Assembly (NCBI GenBank): GCA_947470185.1
Contig: CANIRZ010000003.1
Location: 62,001 to 126,000, forward strand
Length of the DNA: 64,000 nt
Reading direction: 5' to 3'
Source of the DNA: Sphingomonadales bacterium
Lineage (GTDB): Bacteria > Pseudomonadota > Alphaproteobacteria > Sphingomonadales > Sphingomonadaceae
Part shown: piece after piece, positions 36,953-46,186 of the stretch
Numbering within the stretch: the first letter of the stretch is position 1
How the letters are laid out: the number at the start of each line of letters is the position of its first letter
Notes under the pieces: generated by a model
What the model was told of the DNA's origin: nothing
The model's input: the letters and a program-made list of their open reading frames with translations, nothing else
The model's database searches: none
Position numbers and translations under genes: made by a program

Positions 36953-38509
36953 CTATTTAAGTTCGGGAATGCCGCACGAAACTAGGAACGCGTATGTCTC
37001 GTCATAAAACGATGGTGGTCGAGTGGGGTCCTTTGCGTCGCCGTGAGGCACGAATATGATCAGACCCTGCCTCGCGCGCGTGAGCAGGACACGATAAGCG
37101 TTCAGGAGGTACAACTGGTTCGTCTCGTTGCGAACCTGCTGCCATTTAGTGCCCTTGAAGGCGTAGTGCTGCCAAGCGCCGTCTGCGCGACGCAAATCAG
37201 CATCCCAGCAGACGCCAGCCCAATCCAGCTCCAAACCCTGAATGTCAAACTGTGTCGCGACTTCTTCCAAATAGTAGGACGAGCGCACATCAAATCGGTC
37301 ATTCAAAAAATACGATGTCGGATCGATCTTTGATTTTACGTGAACGCCTTCGGGACGCAGCCTGTAGCCTCCAGCCGATGCCACAAGGCCAAACCGTTCG
37401 GTCCCCCGTGCTTTGCCTCTGAGCCACTCACGGGCGCATGATAGGTCACGCGTCAAGGTTATCGGGTAGCGGTCAGACCAGTCGTTGAAGACATCGCGTG
37501 CCTTTGCGGCGTCGCCGTCCAACAACAGGCTGGCGAATGCCTCGTTGAGTTCAATCACATCCATGTCGGCCATGGAAAGGCCCGTGCGGGCGAGAAGCTT
37601 GCGTGCTGCTTCGATCGGGCCCACGCCCATGATGCGTGGCTCGACGCCGGCCGAGGCCATGGCGACGATGCGGGCACGGGGGGTGAGTCCATGTGCCTTC
37701 GCCGCCGCTGCCGACGCCACAAGCATCGCCGCCGCGCCGTCGTTGAGACCTGAAGCATTGCCCGCCGTCACTGTGCCATCGGGTTTGACCACCGGCTTCA
37801 GTTTCACCAGCGCTTCAAGGCTTGTCGCGCGGGGATGCTCATCAATACTGAAGAGGATGTTTTCCCCCTTCTTCTGCGGGATCGACACCGGCACGATCTC
37901 GGCGGCAAGGCGGCCAGAGGTTTGTGCGGCGGCAGCCTTTACCTGGCTCGCCAGGCTGAAGGTGTCCTGCTCTTCGCGCGTGATACCCCATTCTTTCGCG
38001 ACATTCTCGGCCGTCTGCGGCATCGGATCGACGCCATAGGCCGCCTTCATCGCCGGATTGACGAACCGCCAGCCGAGCGTCGTGTCCTCGATCACCTGGC
38101 TTCGGTCGAACGCGCCGCTGGCCTTGCCGAGCACATAAGGCGCACGCGACATGCTCTCCACGCCGCCGGCGATGATAAGTTCGGCGTCGCCCGACCGGAT
38201 CGCCTGCGCTGCGCTGCCGATGGCATTGAGCCCGGAGCCACAGAGCCGGTTGACCGTGACCCCTGGCGCTTCCTTAGGCAGACCGGCGAGCAGCGCGGCC
38301 ATACGCGCGACGTTGCGATTGTCCTCGCCCGACTGGTTGGCGCAGCCGAGGATGACGTCGTCCAACGTGCCCCAGTCGACTTGTGGATTGCGCGCGACAA
38401 GCGCTCGGATCGGGAGGGCCGCAAGATCATCGGCCCGTACAGTCGCGAGCATCCCGTTCAAGCGGCCGATCGGCGTGCGGATCGCGTCGCAGATGAATGC
38501 ATCCGTCAT
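36953..38509 (-). CDS. Chimeric ORF: truncated PcaF-type thiolase fused to the C-terminus of a DUF2075 protein
   Basis: Residues 1-327 are a beta-ketoadipyl-CoA thiolase with the nucleophile Cys in '[12 protein letters not shown]' and the motif '[11 protein letters not shown]'. At about position 37529 homology stops, just where thiolases continue to their 'NPNGGAIALGHP' and 'CxG' catalytic motifs; both are missing. Residues 328-518 are instead the tail of a DUF2075 (helicase-like) protein, e.g. '[20 protein letters not shown]' and '[20 protein letters not shown]'. The fusion is in frame. The thiolase cannot be active; the DUF2075 part lacks its ATPase core. Its ATG overlaps the pcaJ stop by four bases, so it once was the last gene of pcaIJF. 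Confidence 0.85.
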   Translation of the reverse strand: MTDAFICDAIRTPIGRLNGMLATVRADDLAALPIRALVARNPQVDWGTLDDVILGCANQSGEDNRNVARMAALLAGLPKEAPGVTVNRLCGSGLNAIGSAAQAIRSGDAELIIAGGVESMSRAPYVLGKASGAFDRSQVIEDTTLGWRFVNPAMKAAYGVDPMPQTAENVAKEWGITREEQDTFSLASQVKAAAAQTSGRLAAEIVPVSIPQKKGENILFSIDEHPRATSLEALVKLKPVVKPDGTVTAGNASGLNDGAAAMLVASAAAAKAHGLTPRARIVAMASAGVEPRIMGVGPIEAARKLLARTGLSMADMDVIELNEAFASLLLDGDAAKARDVFNDWSDRYPITLTRDLSCAREWLRGKARGTERFGLVASAGGYRLRPEGVHVKSKIDPTSYFLNDRFDVRSSYYLEEVATQFDIQGLELDWAGVCWDADLRRADGAWQHYAFKGTKWQQVRNETNQLYLLNAYRVLLTRARQGLIIFVPHGDAKDPTRPPSFYDETYAFLVSCGIPELK

Positions 38510-39162
38510 GCGGCTGGCTTCACGGCGCTGACATCGAGAGCAGCGCCGGTCTTCGTCACGATTTCTTCTAACGGTACGCCAGGTGCGGCTTCGAGGAGCA
38601 TCAGCCGGCCTTGCTTCCTGTCGATGGCAATGACCGCCAGGTCGGTGATGATGAGATCGACAACCCCCTTGCCGGTCAGCGGCAGGGAACAGGTCTCGAG
38701 GATCTTTGGGGCGCCGCCTTTCGAGACATGGTCCATGACTACGACCACGCGCTTGACGCCAGCAACCAGATCCATCGCCCCGCCCATGCCCTTGATCATC
38801 TTGCCGGGGATCATCCAGTTGGCAATGTCGCCATTCTCGGCAATTTCCATCGCGCCGAGCACGGTCAGGTCGATATGCCCGCCACGAATCATCGCGAACG
38901 ACGCGGCGCTGTCGAAATAGGCGGTTTGCGGTAGCTCGCTGATGGTCTGCTTGCCGGCATTGATTAGGTCAGGATCTTCTTCGCCCGCATACGGGAAAGG
39001 CCCGATACCGAGCATCCCGTTTTCTGATTGCAGCGTGACTTCGACACCCGGTGGAACATGGTTCGCGACCAAGGTTGGAATGCCAATGCCGAGATTCACA
39101 TAATAGCCGTCTTGCAGTTCTTTTGCCGCGCGCGCTGCCATTTCATCGCGGGTCCAGCTCAT
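38506..39162 (-). CDS. pcaJ: 3-oxoadipate CoA-transferase subunit B
   Basis: A 218-residue subunit of the enzyme that transfers CoA from succinyl-CoA to 3-oxoadipate. The catalytic Glu is in '[14 protein letters not shown]' at about residue 50. '[19 protein letters not shown]' and the C-terminal CoA-transferase fold are complete, so this gene is intact. It overlaps the genes on both sides by four bases. Both partners are damaged (subunit A has a stop codon, the thiolase is truncated), so it probably has no working complex here. Acetoacetate CoA-transferase (ScoB) is the alternative name. Confidence 0.9.
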   Translation of the reverse strand: MSWTRDEMAARAAKELQDGYYVNLGIGIPTLVANHVPPGVEVTLQSENGMLGIGPFPYAGEEDPDLINAGKQTISELPQTAYFDSAASFAMIRGGHIDLTVLGAMEIAENGDIANWMIPGKMIKGMGGAMDLVAGVKRVVVVMDHVSKGGAPKILETCSLPLTGKGVVDLIITDLAVIAIDRKQGRLMLLEAAPGVPLEEIVTKTGAALDVSAVKPAA

Positions 39163-39869
39163 TGTACTGTCTCCCGCTCGCGCACCGTCCTGAATTCGAT
39201 TTTCTTATCATAAGGCGCGCCGATTATCATGCGTTGCACATATACGCCGGGCAGATGGATTGCGTCGGGGTCGAGGCTGCCCACAGGCACGATCTCCTCC
39301 ACCTCAACCACACAATATTTGCCACAAGTGGCGGCAGGCTGGTTAAAGTTGCGGGCCGTTTTGCGGAATGTAACGTTGCCGCTTTCGTCTGCTTTCCATG
39401 CTTTAACCAAAGCGAGGTCCGCATAAATCCCGCGTTCGAGGATATATTCCTCGCCACCAAATTCCTTGGTCTCTTTGCCTTCCGCAACCAGTGTGCCGAC
39501 ACCGGTTTTGGTTTAGAACCCGGGAATGCCCGCGCCGCCCGCCCGCATACGCTCGGCAAGCGTTCCCTGCGGGCAGAATTCAACCTCCAGCTCACCTGCC
39601 AGATATTGGCGTTCAAATTCCTTGTTCTCGCCAACATAAGACGAGATCATTTTCTTGACCTGTTTCGTACGCAGCAGTTTGCCGATACCTTCGCCGTCGA
39701 TGCCAGCATTGTTCGACACAAAGGTCAGGCCGGTCACGCCGCTGTCGCGCACTGCATCCAACAGACGCTCGGGCAAGCCGCACAGGCCAAAGCCGCCGCT
39801 GGCAATCAATATATCGTTTTTGAGAAGACCTTCGAGCGCCGATGCCGCGTCTGGGAAAAGCTTGTTCAT
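39159..39869 (-). pseudogene. pcaI: 3-oxoadipate CoA-transferase subunit A, interrupted by an in-frame stop codon
   Basis: One 237-codon frame encodes a complete PcaI/ScoA except for a TAA at 39513-39515. Before it: 'GTLAERMRAGGAGIPGF'; after it: 'TKTGVGTLVAEGKETKEF', continuing to 'FNQPAATCGKYCVVEVEE'. The family has Phe-Tyr-Thr-Lys-Thr-Gly here, so a Tyr codon (TAC or TAT) became TAA by one base change. The upstream piece is 118 residues, half the protein, and lacks the second half of the fold. The downstream piece still has a usable ATG at 39410. Without subunit A, PcaJ cannot act. Confidence 0.88.
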
Positions 39870-40019
39870 TTTTATCCTTGCTGTGTTTGTAGAAATGGAC
39901 CTCAGCCAATCAACACGATTACCTTCGACAAGCTACGTCACAGGCTTGAAATTTGTCGTTCGTTGAGGCCATGTCGCTTAATCTGCACCGCGGCAGCGAA
40001 GGTGAAGCGGCGCCGAAGT

Positions 40020-40916
40020 TTATTTTGCGGCAGCAGCAATCCTGCTTTCGTAAGACGCGATAAATGTATTCAGCCGTTCCGGGTCTGGAGGGATTGGTCC
40101 TGAAAGCCGCTCGCCAACCTCGGTGTCGAGCAGACATGGCAGGACTTGTGGGTAGAGGCTTCCCGAGAGGGGATCGCCACCCTTCAGATCATGACTCCAC
40201 AGTTCGCGCACTACCCCTTCGATCGGTTTGTAACGCACATCGTCTCCCGTCCAGCGTGTCGTGATCGCGCGACGGGTCAGCGGCGCGCTGTTCGCGCGTG
40301 ATCCGTGCAGGATCATGGCATTGAACAGAATTGCGTCGCCCGGTTCCAGTTCCCAACTGAGGATATGATATTGGTCCCGATTGGCATCAATATCTGGCAG
40401 AGCCTCAACCTGTTCGTTGCTTGGCACCCGGCCTCCAACGCCAACTGCCTCAAACTTTTTTCCCCAAAGGTGCGATCCCGCTACGAATTCCAGGGCCGAC
40501 CCGTCGGCGGTGACCGGTTCCATCGCTGTCCAGATCGACGCGATTTGAGAGCCCGCCAGCGGCCAGAACGTATGATCGTGATGCCAAGGCGTTCCTGTCC
40601 CGCCCAGCTTTTCCTTAATGAAAATCTGGTCATAAAAGAAATTGAGGCGCCCGGTCTTTAGCGCCTGCGCGACCGGCTTCGCAGTGGGTCCGAACAGCAC
40701 GAAATCCCGGATAACATCATTCTGCATCCACTCATAGTAGGAGCCGTCAACTTTGATGCCGGTGCCAAGAACGCCCCGTTCCCGGATGGCATCGAGCTCC
40801 TTGGCAAGTAGGTTGATGCACTCAGTTGAATAAATTCCTCGCAGGCAAATAACGCCATCGCGCGCGAAGTCTTCAATCTCGTTCGTGGTCAAATCACGAT
40901 AGGGAGTTTGGTCCAT
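40020..40916 (-). CDS. Phytanoyl-CoA dioxygenase (PhyH) family Fe(II)/2-oxoglutarate oxygenase
   Basis: A 298-residue oxygenase. The iron ligands HxD...H are in 'TPWHHDHTFWPL' and 'MILHGSRANSAPLTRRAI', the latter also giving the Arg that binds 2-oxoglutarate. PhyH relatives hydroxylate acyl chains or small aromatic/terpenoid substrates. It is the last gene of the leftward aromatic operon, 44 bases after the extradiol dioxygenase gene. The start was set at 40916 (GGAACGG upstream); an ATG at 40943 is possible. Substrate unknown. Confidence 0.85.
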   Translation of the reverse strand: MDQTPYRDLTTNEIEDFARDGVICLRGIYSTECINLLAKELDAIRERGVLGTGIKVDGSYYEWMQNDVIRDFVLFGPTAKPVAQALKTGRLNFFYDQIFIKEKLGGTGTPWHHDHTFWPLAGSQIASIWTAMEPVTADGSALEFVAGSHLWGKKFEAVGVGGRVPSNEQVEALPDIDANRDQYHILSWELEPGDAILFNAMILHGSRANSAPLTRRAITTRWTGDDVRYKPIEGVVRELWSHDLKGGDPLSGSLYPQVLPCLLDTEVGERLSGPIPPDPERLNTFIASYESRIAAAAK

Positions 40917-40960
40917 TAATCCGTTCCATTTGCTAAGTGTCATGAGCGCGAGCGCAGAAT

Positions 40961-41911
40961 CTAGGAAACAAAATCTGCCGGTGAAGGCGGTCCCCATTGG
41001 TGCCCCATCATTGTCGGCAGATCGGCCACATTCATGGGCGCGTGTGCGTCAAACAGATCGCCGTCAGTCCAATGCTCAACGCGGTGGCCCCAAGGATCGC
41101 GCCAGTAGTCGAACACCTGACTGCCAAGGATGTGGCGTCCAACACCCCAGTCGTGGCTGTAACCTTTTGCCTCAAGGTGGCTGCTCCCCACCATCAGGTC
41201 GTCAAGATCGGCGACTTCGAACGCGGCGTGATGGAATTTTGGCGGTATGCCAGGAACCGACGCGAAATTGAGCGTATGATGGTCAACCGGTTCGTTGCCG
41301 CGATCACAGCGGATGAACAATGCGGCGAGATCGTCATTGGGTGCGCGAACCTCGTCCGAAATCAGTAGGCCGAAGCGGCTTAGCCACCAGTCCCAAGTCT
41401 TTTCCATGTCCGACACAGCTAGCACAACATGGCCAAGGCGGACGACGTGCGCGGGAGCTGCTGCCACGCGCTTCGCTGTGCCCTGACGTTCACGGCGCGA
41501 TGTGATGTTCCACGGATAATTTGGTGCCTGAATTAATGTTGGCACGCGCTCCTTGCCTGATATGGCCTGAACGCGAAAGCCATCAGGATCGGTCATCTGC
41601 ACCATCTGACCGCCTCCAGGGCCGGGTGCCGCCTCCACCGCAACACCTTCCACGTCGGCAAGAGCCTTGAGATCATCAGCATCGCGCACACGAATGGCAA
41701 GGCTGACGAAGGCGGGTTCGCCTTCGACAGTTTCATGCAGAAAGGGCGCGTCACCGATGCCGCGCATACGAAGCACCCCGTCGCGGGCATCTTCGGCTGC
41801 CGAGAGACCAAAATCCTCCAGAAAAGCCTTCATCTTCGCCAGATCAGGGACTGAAAAACGGACCGATTCCACGTCGACGGCCTTTGCGATCGATGATGAA
41901 TTACTTGTCAT
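40961..41911 (-). CDS. Extradiol (VOC-fold) ring-cleavage dioxygenase
   Basis: A 316-residue two-domain vicinal-oxygen-chelate protein. The C-terminal domain carries the iron ligands: His in 'RLGHVVLAVSDM', His in 'KFHHAAFEVADLDD' and Glu in 'YWRDPWGHRVEHWTDGD', which is the signature of type I extradiol dioxygenases. The N-terminal VOC domain has lost its ligands, as usual. It would open a catechol-type ring next to the two hydroxyls made by the flavin monooxygenases beside it. AAGGAG lies ahead of the ATG. Confidence 0.88.
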   Translation of the reverse strand: MTSNSSSIAKAVDVESVRFSVPDLAKMKAFLEDFGLSAAEDARDGVLRMRGIGDAPFLHETVEGEPAFVSLAIRVRDADDLKALADVEGVAVEAAPGPGGGQMVQMTDPDGFRVQAISGKERVPTLIQAPNYPWNITSRRERQGTAKRVAAAPAHVVRLGHVVLAVSDMEKTWDWWLSRFGLLISDEVRAPNDDLAALFIRCDRGNEPVDHHTLNFASVPGIPPKFHHAAFEVADLDDLMVGSSHLEAKGYSHDWGVGRHILGSQVFDYWRDPWGHRVEHWTDGDLFDAHAPMNVADLPTMMGHQWGPPSPADFVS

Positions 41912-41929
41912 GAAACCTGCTCCTTTTTC

Positions 41930-43537
41930 TCATATAGTGTGTCGTGATCCGGTCGCCCGCTCCAACGCGCCGGTCCACCGATTGCCGCGCCATGCGACAT
42001 GCTGATCGGGCCGGACGAGCGTCAGCATGGCGCCGTACAGCTCCGCAACTGGGACGCCGTGCGGCTCTATTACGGTTAGTGGCAAGCCAAGCGTTCGTGC
42101 GTCCGCTGCTGCTTTCTCTATGTCATCCGGATCGGCTCCATCGGCGACGACCAAGGTGAAGTCCTGACCAAACAGATCATAAAGCGAACGGCCATCCGTC
42201 ATCCATGCGTGGGGTGCGAGGCAACCGGGGCGGGCACTCGGTACATAGACCTCGCTATTATGCGGCGGCAAGGGTGCCGTTTCAGCCTCGATGATCGGCG
42301 AGCTATGATAGCCAAGGCCAAGCACTGTCCCGAGCGTGTTGAACTCGCGGCCTTTGGAAGCCAGAATTCCTGCGCCAACCTTGGCCCGGATCGCGTCACC
42401 TTGCGGGGTGTCGTCCTCGATTTCGGGGGGCGTCGGCGCGACGTAGATGGCGTAGTTTGCCAGCGCCTCGTCAAGCACCGCGCGATGCACGGGGCGGCGT
42501 TCGGCTTCATAGCTGGCGACGAGGTCGTCTCCGCCCCAGCCTTGCAATGTTGCGGCGATTTTCCACCCCAAATCGACGCCATCGCCAACGCCCATGTTCA
42601 TACCGTAACCGCCTGCTGGCGGATGCAGATGGCATGCGTCTCCCGCCAATAGGATGCGGCGATCTGCATAGCGGTCGGCCAATAATTCGCTTGCCGTCCA
42701 GGAGTCGGCGCTCAATATTTCAAAAGGCAGATTGATGCCGGTGCGCTCGCGGATCAACGCGGCGGCAGCATCATGCGAAAGCGTCTCGCCTGGCTTGGCT
42801 CCGCCCGGCATAAAGGCCCAGATATCATCCCGATCCATAGGACCGAGAGCGCTAAACCCATCCTTGCCGATCTGCCAGTAAATGACGGCCGGGCCGTGGC
42901 CATGCGCCTCGGCCAAACCGGGCGCACGGAAGATGATGTTATAATGATGGGACAGGCCATAACGGCCCTCCATCTTCGCACCAATAGCTGCGCGAACGGC
43001 ACTCCGTGCGCCATCTGCACCAATCAAGTAACGGGCAACGACGGTTCGCTCCTGCCCATTTGAAGTCTTTATCGTTGCCGTCACATGCTCTTCGTCCTGC
43101 ACAACTGAGACGAAGCTGGTGTCGAACTTGACTTCGACTTCAGGCAATGATCGCGCTTTTTCAAGCATCACCATTTCGAGTGTATATTGCGGCACCCATT
43201 GTGCATGTTCAGGATAGAACGGCGATTGCGCCGGCGCGGCATTGAATGCATCGGCAAACCGTGCGAGTTCATGCCCGGCAAGCCGGGTGACGAATATCAT
43301 ATTATTGGGGTAATCGATGCCGAAAGGAGCCTCTTTGGCAAGTGTGTCTGCGATCCCCCAGCGCCGCAAATGGGTGCGCGTGCGGACATTGCTTGTCTTG
43401 GCACGGGGTGCAAGGCCGACGCGGATATTCTGTTCCACGAGCAACACGCGGACACCGCGCGTCCCGAGTTCAATCGCTGCGGCTAGCCCGACGGGGCCAG
43501 CCCCGATGATAAGAACTTCGGTTTCGATGTCCGGCAT
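41930..43537 (-). CDS. FAD-dependent aromatic monooxygenase (PheA/TfdB/MhpA family)
   Basis: A 535-residue flavoprotein hydroxylase. The N-terminal FAD motif is 'IIGAGPVGLAAAIELGTRGV', the middle 'DGARSAVRAAIGA' binds FAD/NADPH, and 'GDACHLHPPAGGYGMNMGVG' is the second FAD motif. The C-terminal ~130 residues form the thioredoxin-like domain found in phenol hydroxylases. It should hydroxylate a phenolic ring ortho to a hydroxyl, preparing it for the extradiol enzyme. Its ATG shares one base with the preceding stop (TGATG). Confidence 0.9.
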   Translation of the reverse strand: MPDIETEVLIIGAGPVGLAAAIELGTRGVRVLLVEQNIRVGLAPRAKTSNVRTRTHLRRWGIADTLAKEAPFGIDYPNNMIFVTRLAGHELARFADAFNAAPAQSPFYPEHAQWVPQYTLEMVMLEKARSLPEVEVKFDTSFVSVVQDEEHVTATIKTSNGQERTVVARYLIGADGARSAVRAAIGAKMEGRYGLSHHYNIIFRAPGLAEAHGHGPAVIYWQIGKDGFSALGPMDRDDIWAFMPGGAKPGETLSHDAAAALIRERTGINLPFEILSADSWTASELLADRYADRRILLAGDACHLHPPAGGYGMNMGVGDGVDLGWKIAATLQGWGGDDLVASYEAERRPVHRAVLDEALANYAIYVAPTPPEIEDDTPQGDAIRAKVGAGILASKGREFNTLGTVLGLGYHSSPIIEAETAPLPPHNSEVYVPSARPGCLAPHAWMTDGRSLYDLFGQDFTLVVADGADPDDIEKAAADARTLGLPLTVIEPHGVPVAELYGAMLTLVRPDQHVAWRGNRWTGALERATGSRHTI

Positions 43538-44664
43538 CAATAGGGTTCACCTATCGTCGCAAATGCCTTGGTGAGCAGCGCTACATTCTCGGACGGCGGG
43601 GCATTCTCCTGTTCAAGCTGGCCGAGCCTGACGCTGGTTTCGACGACAAGCTTTACCCGCTCAAACCGCCGCGTCATGAACATGTCCAGCGCCTCGGGCA
43701 GTGTTTCTGCTGCTGCGATACACTGCCCCAGCACAACAGCGTCTTCCACGGCCATCCCGCCGCCCATCCCCATATGCGCGCTCGTGGCATGAGCGGCATC
43801 GCCGATGACGAGGGTCCGACCTTTGTGCCAAGGGTTTTGAAGGAGAAGCCAATCGAAGGGGCGGCCGATCAACTCGGATGTTTCATCAAGACGGCTGCGC
43901 AACTCTTTCATGGCCGGAGCGGACATAGAATCGAGCAGTGCCGTAAAAAGAGACCTAACTTTCGCGTCGGAAACCCTGCCCGCCTCAGGCACGTTGAATA
44001 CCGCTGGGATATAAACAAGACCTTGCGGCAGATAGTAAAAGCCCAGCTTCCCCACCTCGGACATATACCAGCCCTCATCTTGAACCTGCGGCCCAGGAGC
44101 CATCCAGCGAATGCTCAGCTGGCCCGAATATTGCGGCTTGGGCGCGTCGGGGAAAATGAGATCGCGCGTTTTTGAATTGATACCATCAGCGGCAACGAAG
44201 AGGTCGTACCTGCCTGTCTCGCCATCAGTAAAGGTAACGTCCACGCCGTCTGCGCCGTCTTCGAAGCTTTCATAGCTTACACCCTTGCGGACACGGACAC
44301 CTAAGCGTTCGGCTTCTCTTTGGACAACGTCGAGAAACGCGGGGCGATAGACGCCGACACCGTCGACTGCGCCGGGCCAAGTCGGCCGCTGCGGCCCGGG
44401 ATTGGTTATTTCACCCGTTGTGGAATTGCGAAACGATGCAGCGGTGCTGCCAAGCGCTGGCCGGCCCGTTGCGTATACTTCGTCAAATATCCCGAGCTCA
44501 ACCAGTGCCATAGCCGCACGGCCCGAAAAGGCCAGCGATGCACCGAGGGGCACATGCGCCAACTCGACAACATCAACCTTGACGCCTGCCTTTGCCAGCG
44601 CGATGGCGGCATTCATTCCGGCGATGCTTCCGCCAACGATCAATGCGGTTGAGATACAGGCCAT
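43537..44664 (-). CDS. FAD-dependent monooxygenase (salicylate/3-hydroxybenzoate hydroxylase type)
   Basis: A 375-residue single-component flavin hydroxylase. FAD binding: 'ALIVGGSIAGMNAAIALAKAG' at the N-terminus (GGSIAG replaces GxGxxG), then 'LFVAADGINSKTRDLI' and 'GDAAHATSAHMGMGGGMAVED'. Length fits the UbiH/salicylate-hydroxylase branch without the C-terminal domain of its neighbour. Two hydroxylases in one operon suggest two successive ring oxidations. The start at 44664 follows GGGAG. Confidence 0.88.
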   Translation of the reverse strand: MACISTALIVGGSIAGMNAAIALAKAGVKVDVVELAHVPLGASLAFSGRAAMALVELGIFDEVYATGRPALGSTAASFRNSTTGEITNPGPQRPTWPGAVDGVGVYRPAFLDVVQREAERLGVRVRKGVSYESFEDGADGVDVTFTDGETGRYDLFVAADGINSKTRDLIFPDAPKPQYSGQLSIRWMAPGPQVQDEGWYMSEVGKLGFYYLPQGLVYIPAVFNVPEAGRVSDAKVRSLFTALLDSMSAPAMKELRSRLDETSELIGRPFDWLLLQNPWHKGRTLVIGDAAHATSAHMGMGGGMAVEDAVVLGQCIAAAETLPEALDMFMTRRFERVKLVVETSVRLGQLEQENAPPSENVALLTKAFATIGEPY

Positions 44665-44666
44665 TG

Positions 44667-45383
44667 CTAGCTCCCTTTTTTCTTGAATGTGTCGAACTGA
44701 GTCTGACGGAACATCGCGGCTCCCCCTTGCATGACGGGCGAGCCGTGCATCACGCAAATCTTGTCGAAATCGAATGTGCCTAGCTTGGCAATGCTGGCGA
44801 GTGCCAACTGCGGATCTTCGGTCGCGACGGGAAGCTTGAGGCCCCGGCGATTGGCGAAGGCATCCGCCGGGAACAGCACACCACCGTGACGCGCCCAGTG
44901 AAAGGCAAGTTGTCCGTTGCAGTGCCCCGGAATGTGAATGGCTGTCATATCAGGCGCGAAATCGGGGCGGTCGCCATCTTCGATCAACCGGTCCACTTTA
45001 ACCGGCTCGACGGTCGCGACTTTGCCAGCGAGAATTTTAGATAGGATAAGGTTTCGCCATCCGGGCGACGGACACATGCCATCGCGCATCGTAGTGCCGG
45101 CCTCCATCATCGGCGCGTCGAGCGGGTGGGCCCAGACGATTGCTCCGGTTTCGCGTTTCAGCGCAGCGGCGCTGCCAATATGATCGGGATGGCAATGCGT
45201 AAGCACGATATGCCGCACATCGTCTGGTGCTTTGCCCAACGAGCGCACGGCATCAAGGATCTTGGACGCACGACCCGGGAAGCCGGTGTCCAGAACGACG
45301 AGCCCTGCATCCGTTTTCAGGATGTAGACATTGACCAAACCGGGCAAGATATACAGATCGTCGGCAAGCTGCTTCAAAGCCAT
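44667..45383 (-). CDS. MBL-fold metallo-hydrolase
   Basis: A 238-residue metallo-beta-lactamase-fold hydrolase. The metal motif is 'VLTHCHPDHIG' (HxHxDH, about residues 71-81), with 'HIPGHCNGQLAF' and 'LFPADAFANR' giving the later His and Asp ligands. In an aromatic operon such an enzyme may hydrolyse a lactone, ester or thioester intermediate. It is not a beta-lactamase by context. Its stop lies two bases before the next gene's start. Confidence 0.86.
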   Translation of the reverse strand: MALKQLADDLYILPGLVNVYILKTDAGLVVLDTGFPGRASKILDAVRSLGKAPDDVRHIVLTHCHPDHIGSAAALKRETGAIVWAHPLDAPMMEAGTTMRDGMCPSPGWRNLILSKILAGKVATVEPVKVDRLIEDGDRPDFAPDMTAIHIPGHCNGQLAFHWARHGGVLFPADAFANRRGLKLPVATEDPQLALASIAKLGTFDFDKICVMHGSPVMQGGAAMFRQTQFDTFKKKGS

Positions 45384-45399
45384 ACTGTTGCTACCCTTT

Positions 45400-46059
45400 T
45401 CACGAAACCAGACATTCGGCACCGGCACCTTCGAGCCATTGCCCCATCCGAACATTTAGCGCTTCAATTTCCGGACCTCTTGTGCCGGGCAGATTATTGT
45501 AGACGGCAAAGCCGACCTTGGCTTGCAGATAAGCGAGATGGCGATAACCGACGGGGAAGCTAGTCAGTAATTCTTGGTCGAGTTCAGGCACTTTTGCGGG
45601 ATGGACCGGAGTCATCCGGTCCATCTCATAGACCGGTTGCCGGTGAACGATGCCCCATCGTCCGTCGCGCTTTTCCAACGCATCAATGAAACGACCAAGA
45701 CAGGTTACGTCGACCTCGATACCGTCTATGTCGCCGCGTTGCACGATCTGCATTTTCGAGTGCGCCACAGCGCGTATGCCCTGCACATCTACGCTTGCAC
45801 CGCCGAGCGAATGGAGGCCGATAATGCCTTGGTCAAATCCCTTTCGACACCCGGCGATGAATTCAGCGGCACTCGCCTGAAACCAGGTCGCATGCATACG
45901 GCCGTCATCATGCCAGACGGTGGCAAACCGCGCCCAATCGCCCGCATCGCGCCAAAGCACCCAATTTTGCAGAAGTTCATGAATAGCGAACCGGTCCAGC
46001 GCACCTTCGGTGACGGGCTTCTGCTCGGATTGTTGTTCGTCCACGGCATTTATTAGCAT
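45400..46059 (-). CDS. NTF2-fold (SnoaL-like) protein
   Basis: A 219-residue protein, first gene of the leftward aromatic operon. The alpha+beta cone fold is suggested by 'AIHELLQNWVLWRDAGDWAR', 'WHDDGRMHATWFQASAAEFI' and 'VHRQPVYEMDRMTPVHP'. SnoaL-like proteins in such operons may act as isomerases, cyclases or small dehydratases, or as hydroxylase subunits. Which applies cannot be told. It faces the LysR gene across 127 bases. Confidence 0.75.
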   Translation of the reverse strand: MLINAVDEQQSEQKPVTEGALDRFAIHELLQNWVLWRDAGDWARFATVWHDDGRMHATWFQASAAEFIAGCRKGFDQGIIGLHSLGGASVDVQGIRAVAHSKMQIVQRGDIDGIEVDVTCLGRFIDALEKRDGRWGIVHRQPVYEMDRMTPVHPAKVPELDQELLTSFPVGYRHLAYLQAKVGFAVYNNLPGTRGPEIEALNVRMGQWLEGAGAECLVS

Positions 46060-46134
46060 ATCATAGCCATCCTCTCAGCGCAGTTGATTATCGGAACGGG
46101 ACCATTGCAATAAGATGCCAATTGCCTAAGGTTG

Positions 46135-46149
46135 TTACCAATTAGGTAT
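46135..46149 (+). promoter_or_regulatory. LysR-type regulator binding site candidate
   Basis: TTAC-N7-GTAT in the 127-base divergent gap matches seven of eight bases of the LysR-family ATAC-N7-GTAT consensus. It is 38 bases upstream of the regulator gene, the normal place for a site that controls both directions. Confidence 0.5.
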
Positions 46150-46186
46150 AGGGAGGGGGTGCAAAGACTGGCACCTCGAGCGCGAT

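Noticed and set aside
38151-38531. Long plus-strand frames antisense to the thiolase, and similar ones elsewhere
   Set aside because: They mirror codon structure of high-GC genes on the other strand and carry no motif.
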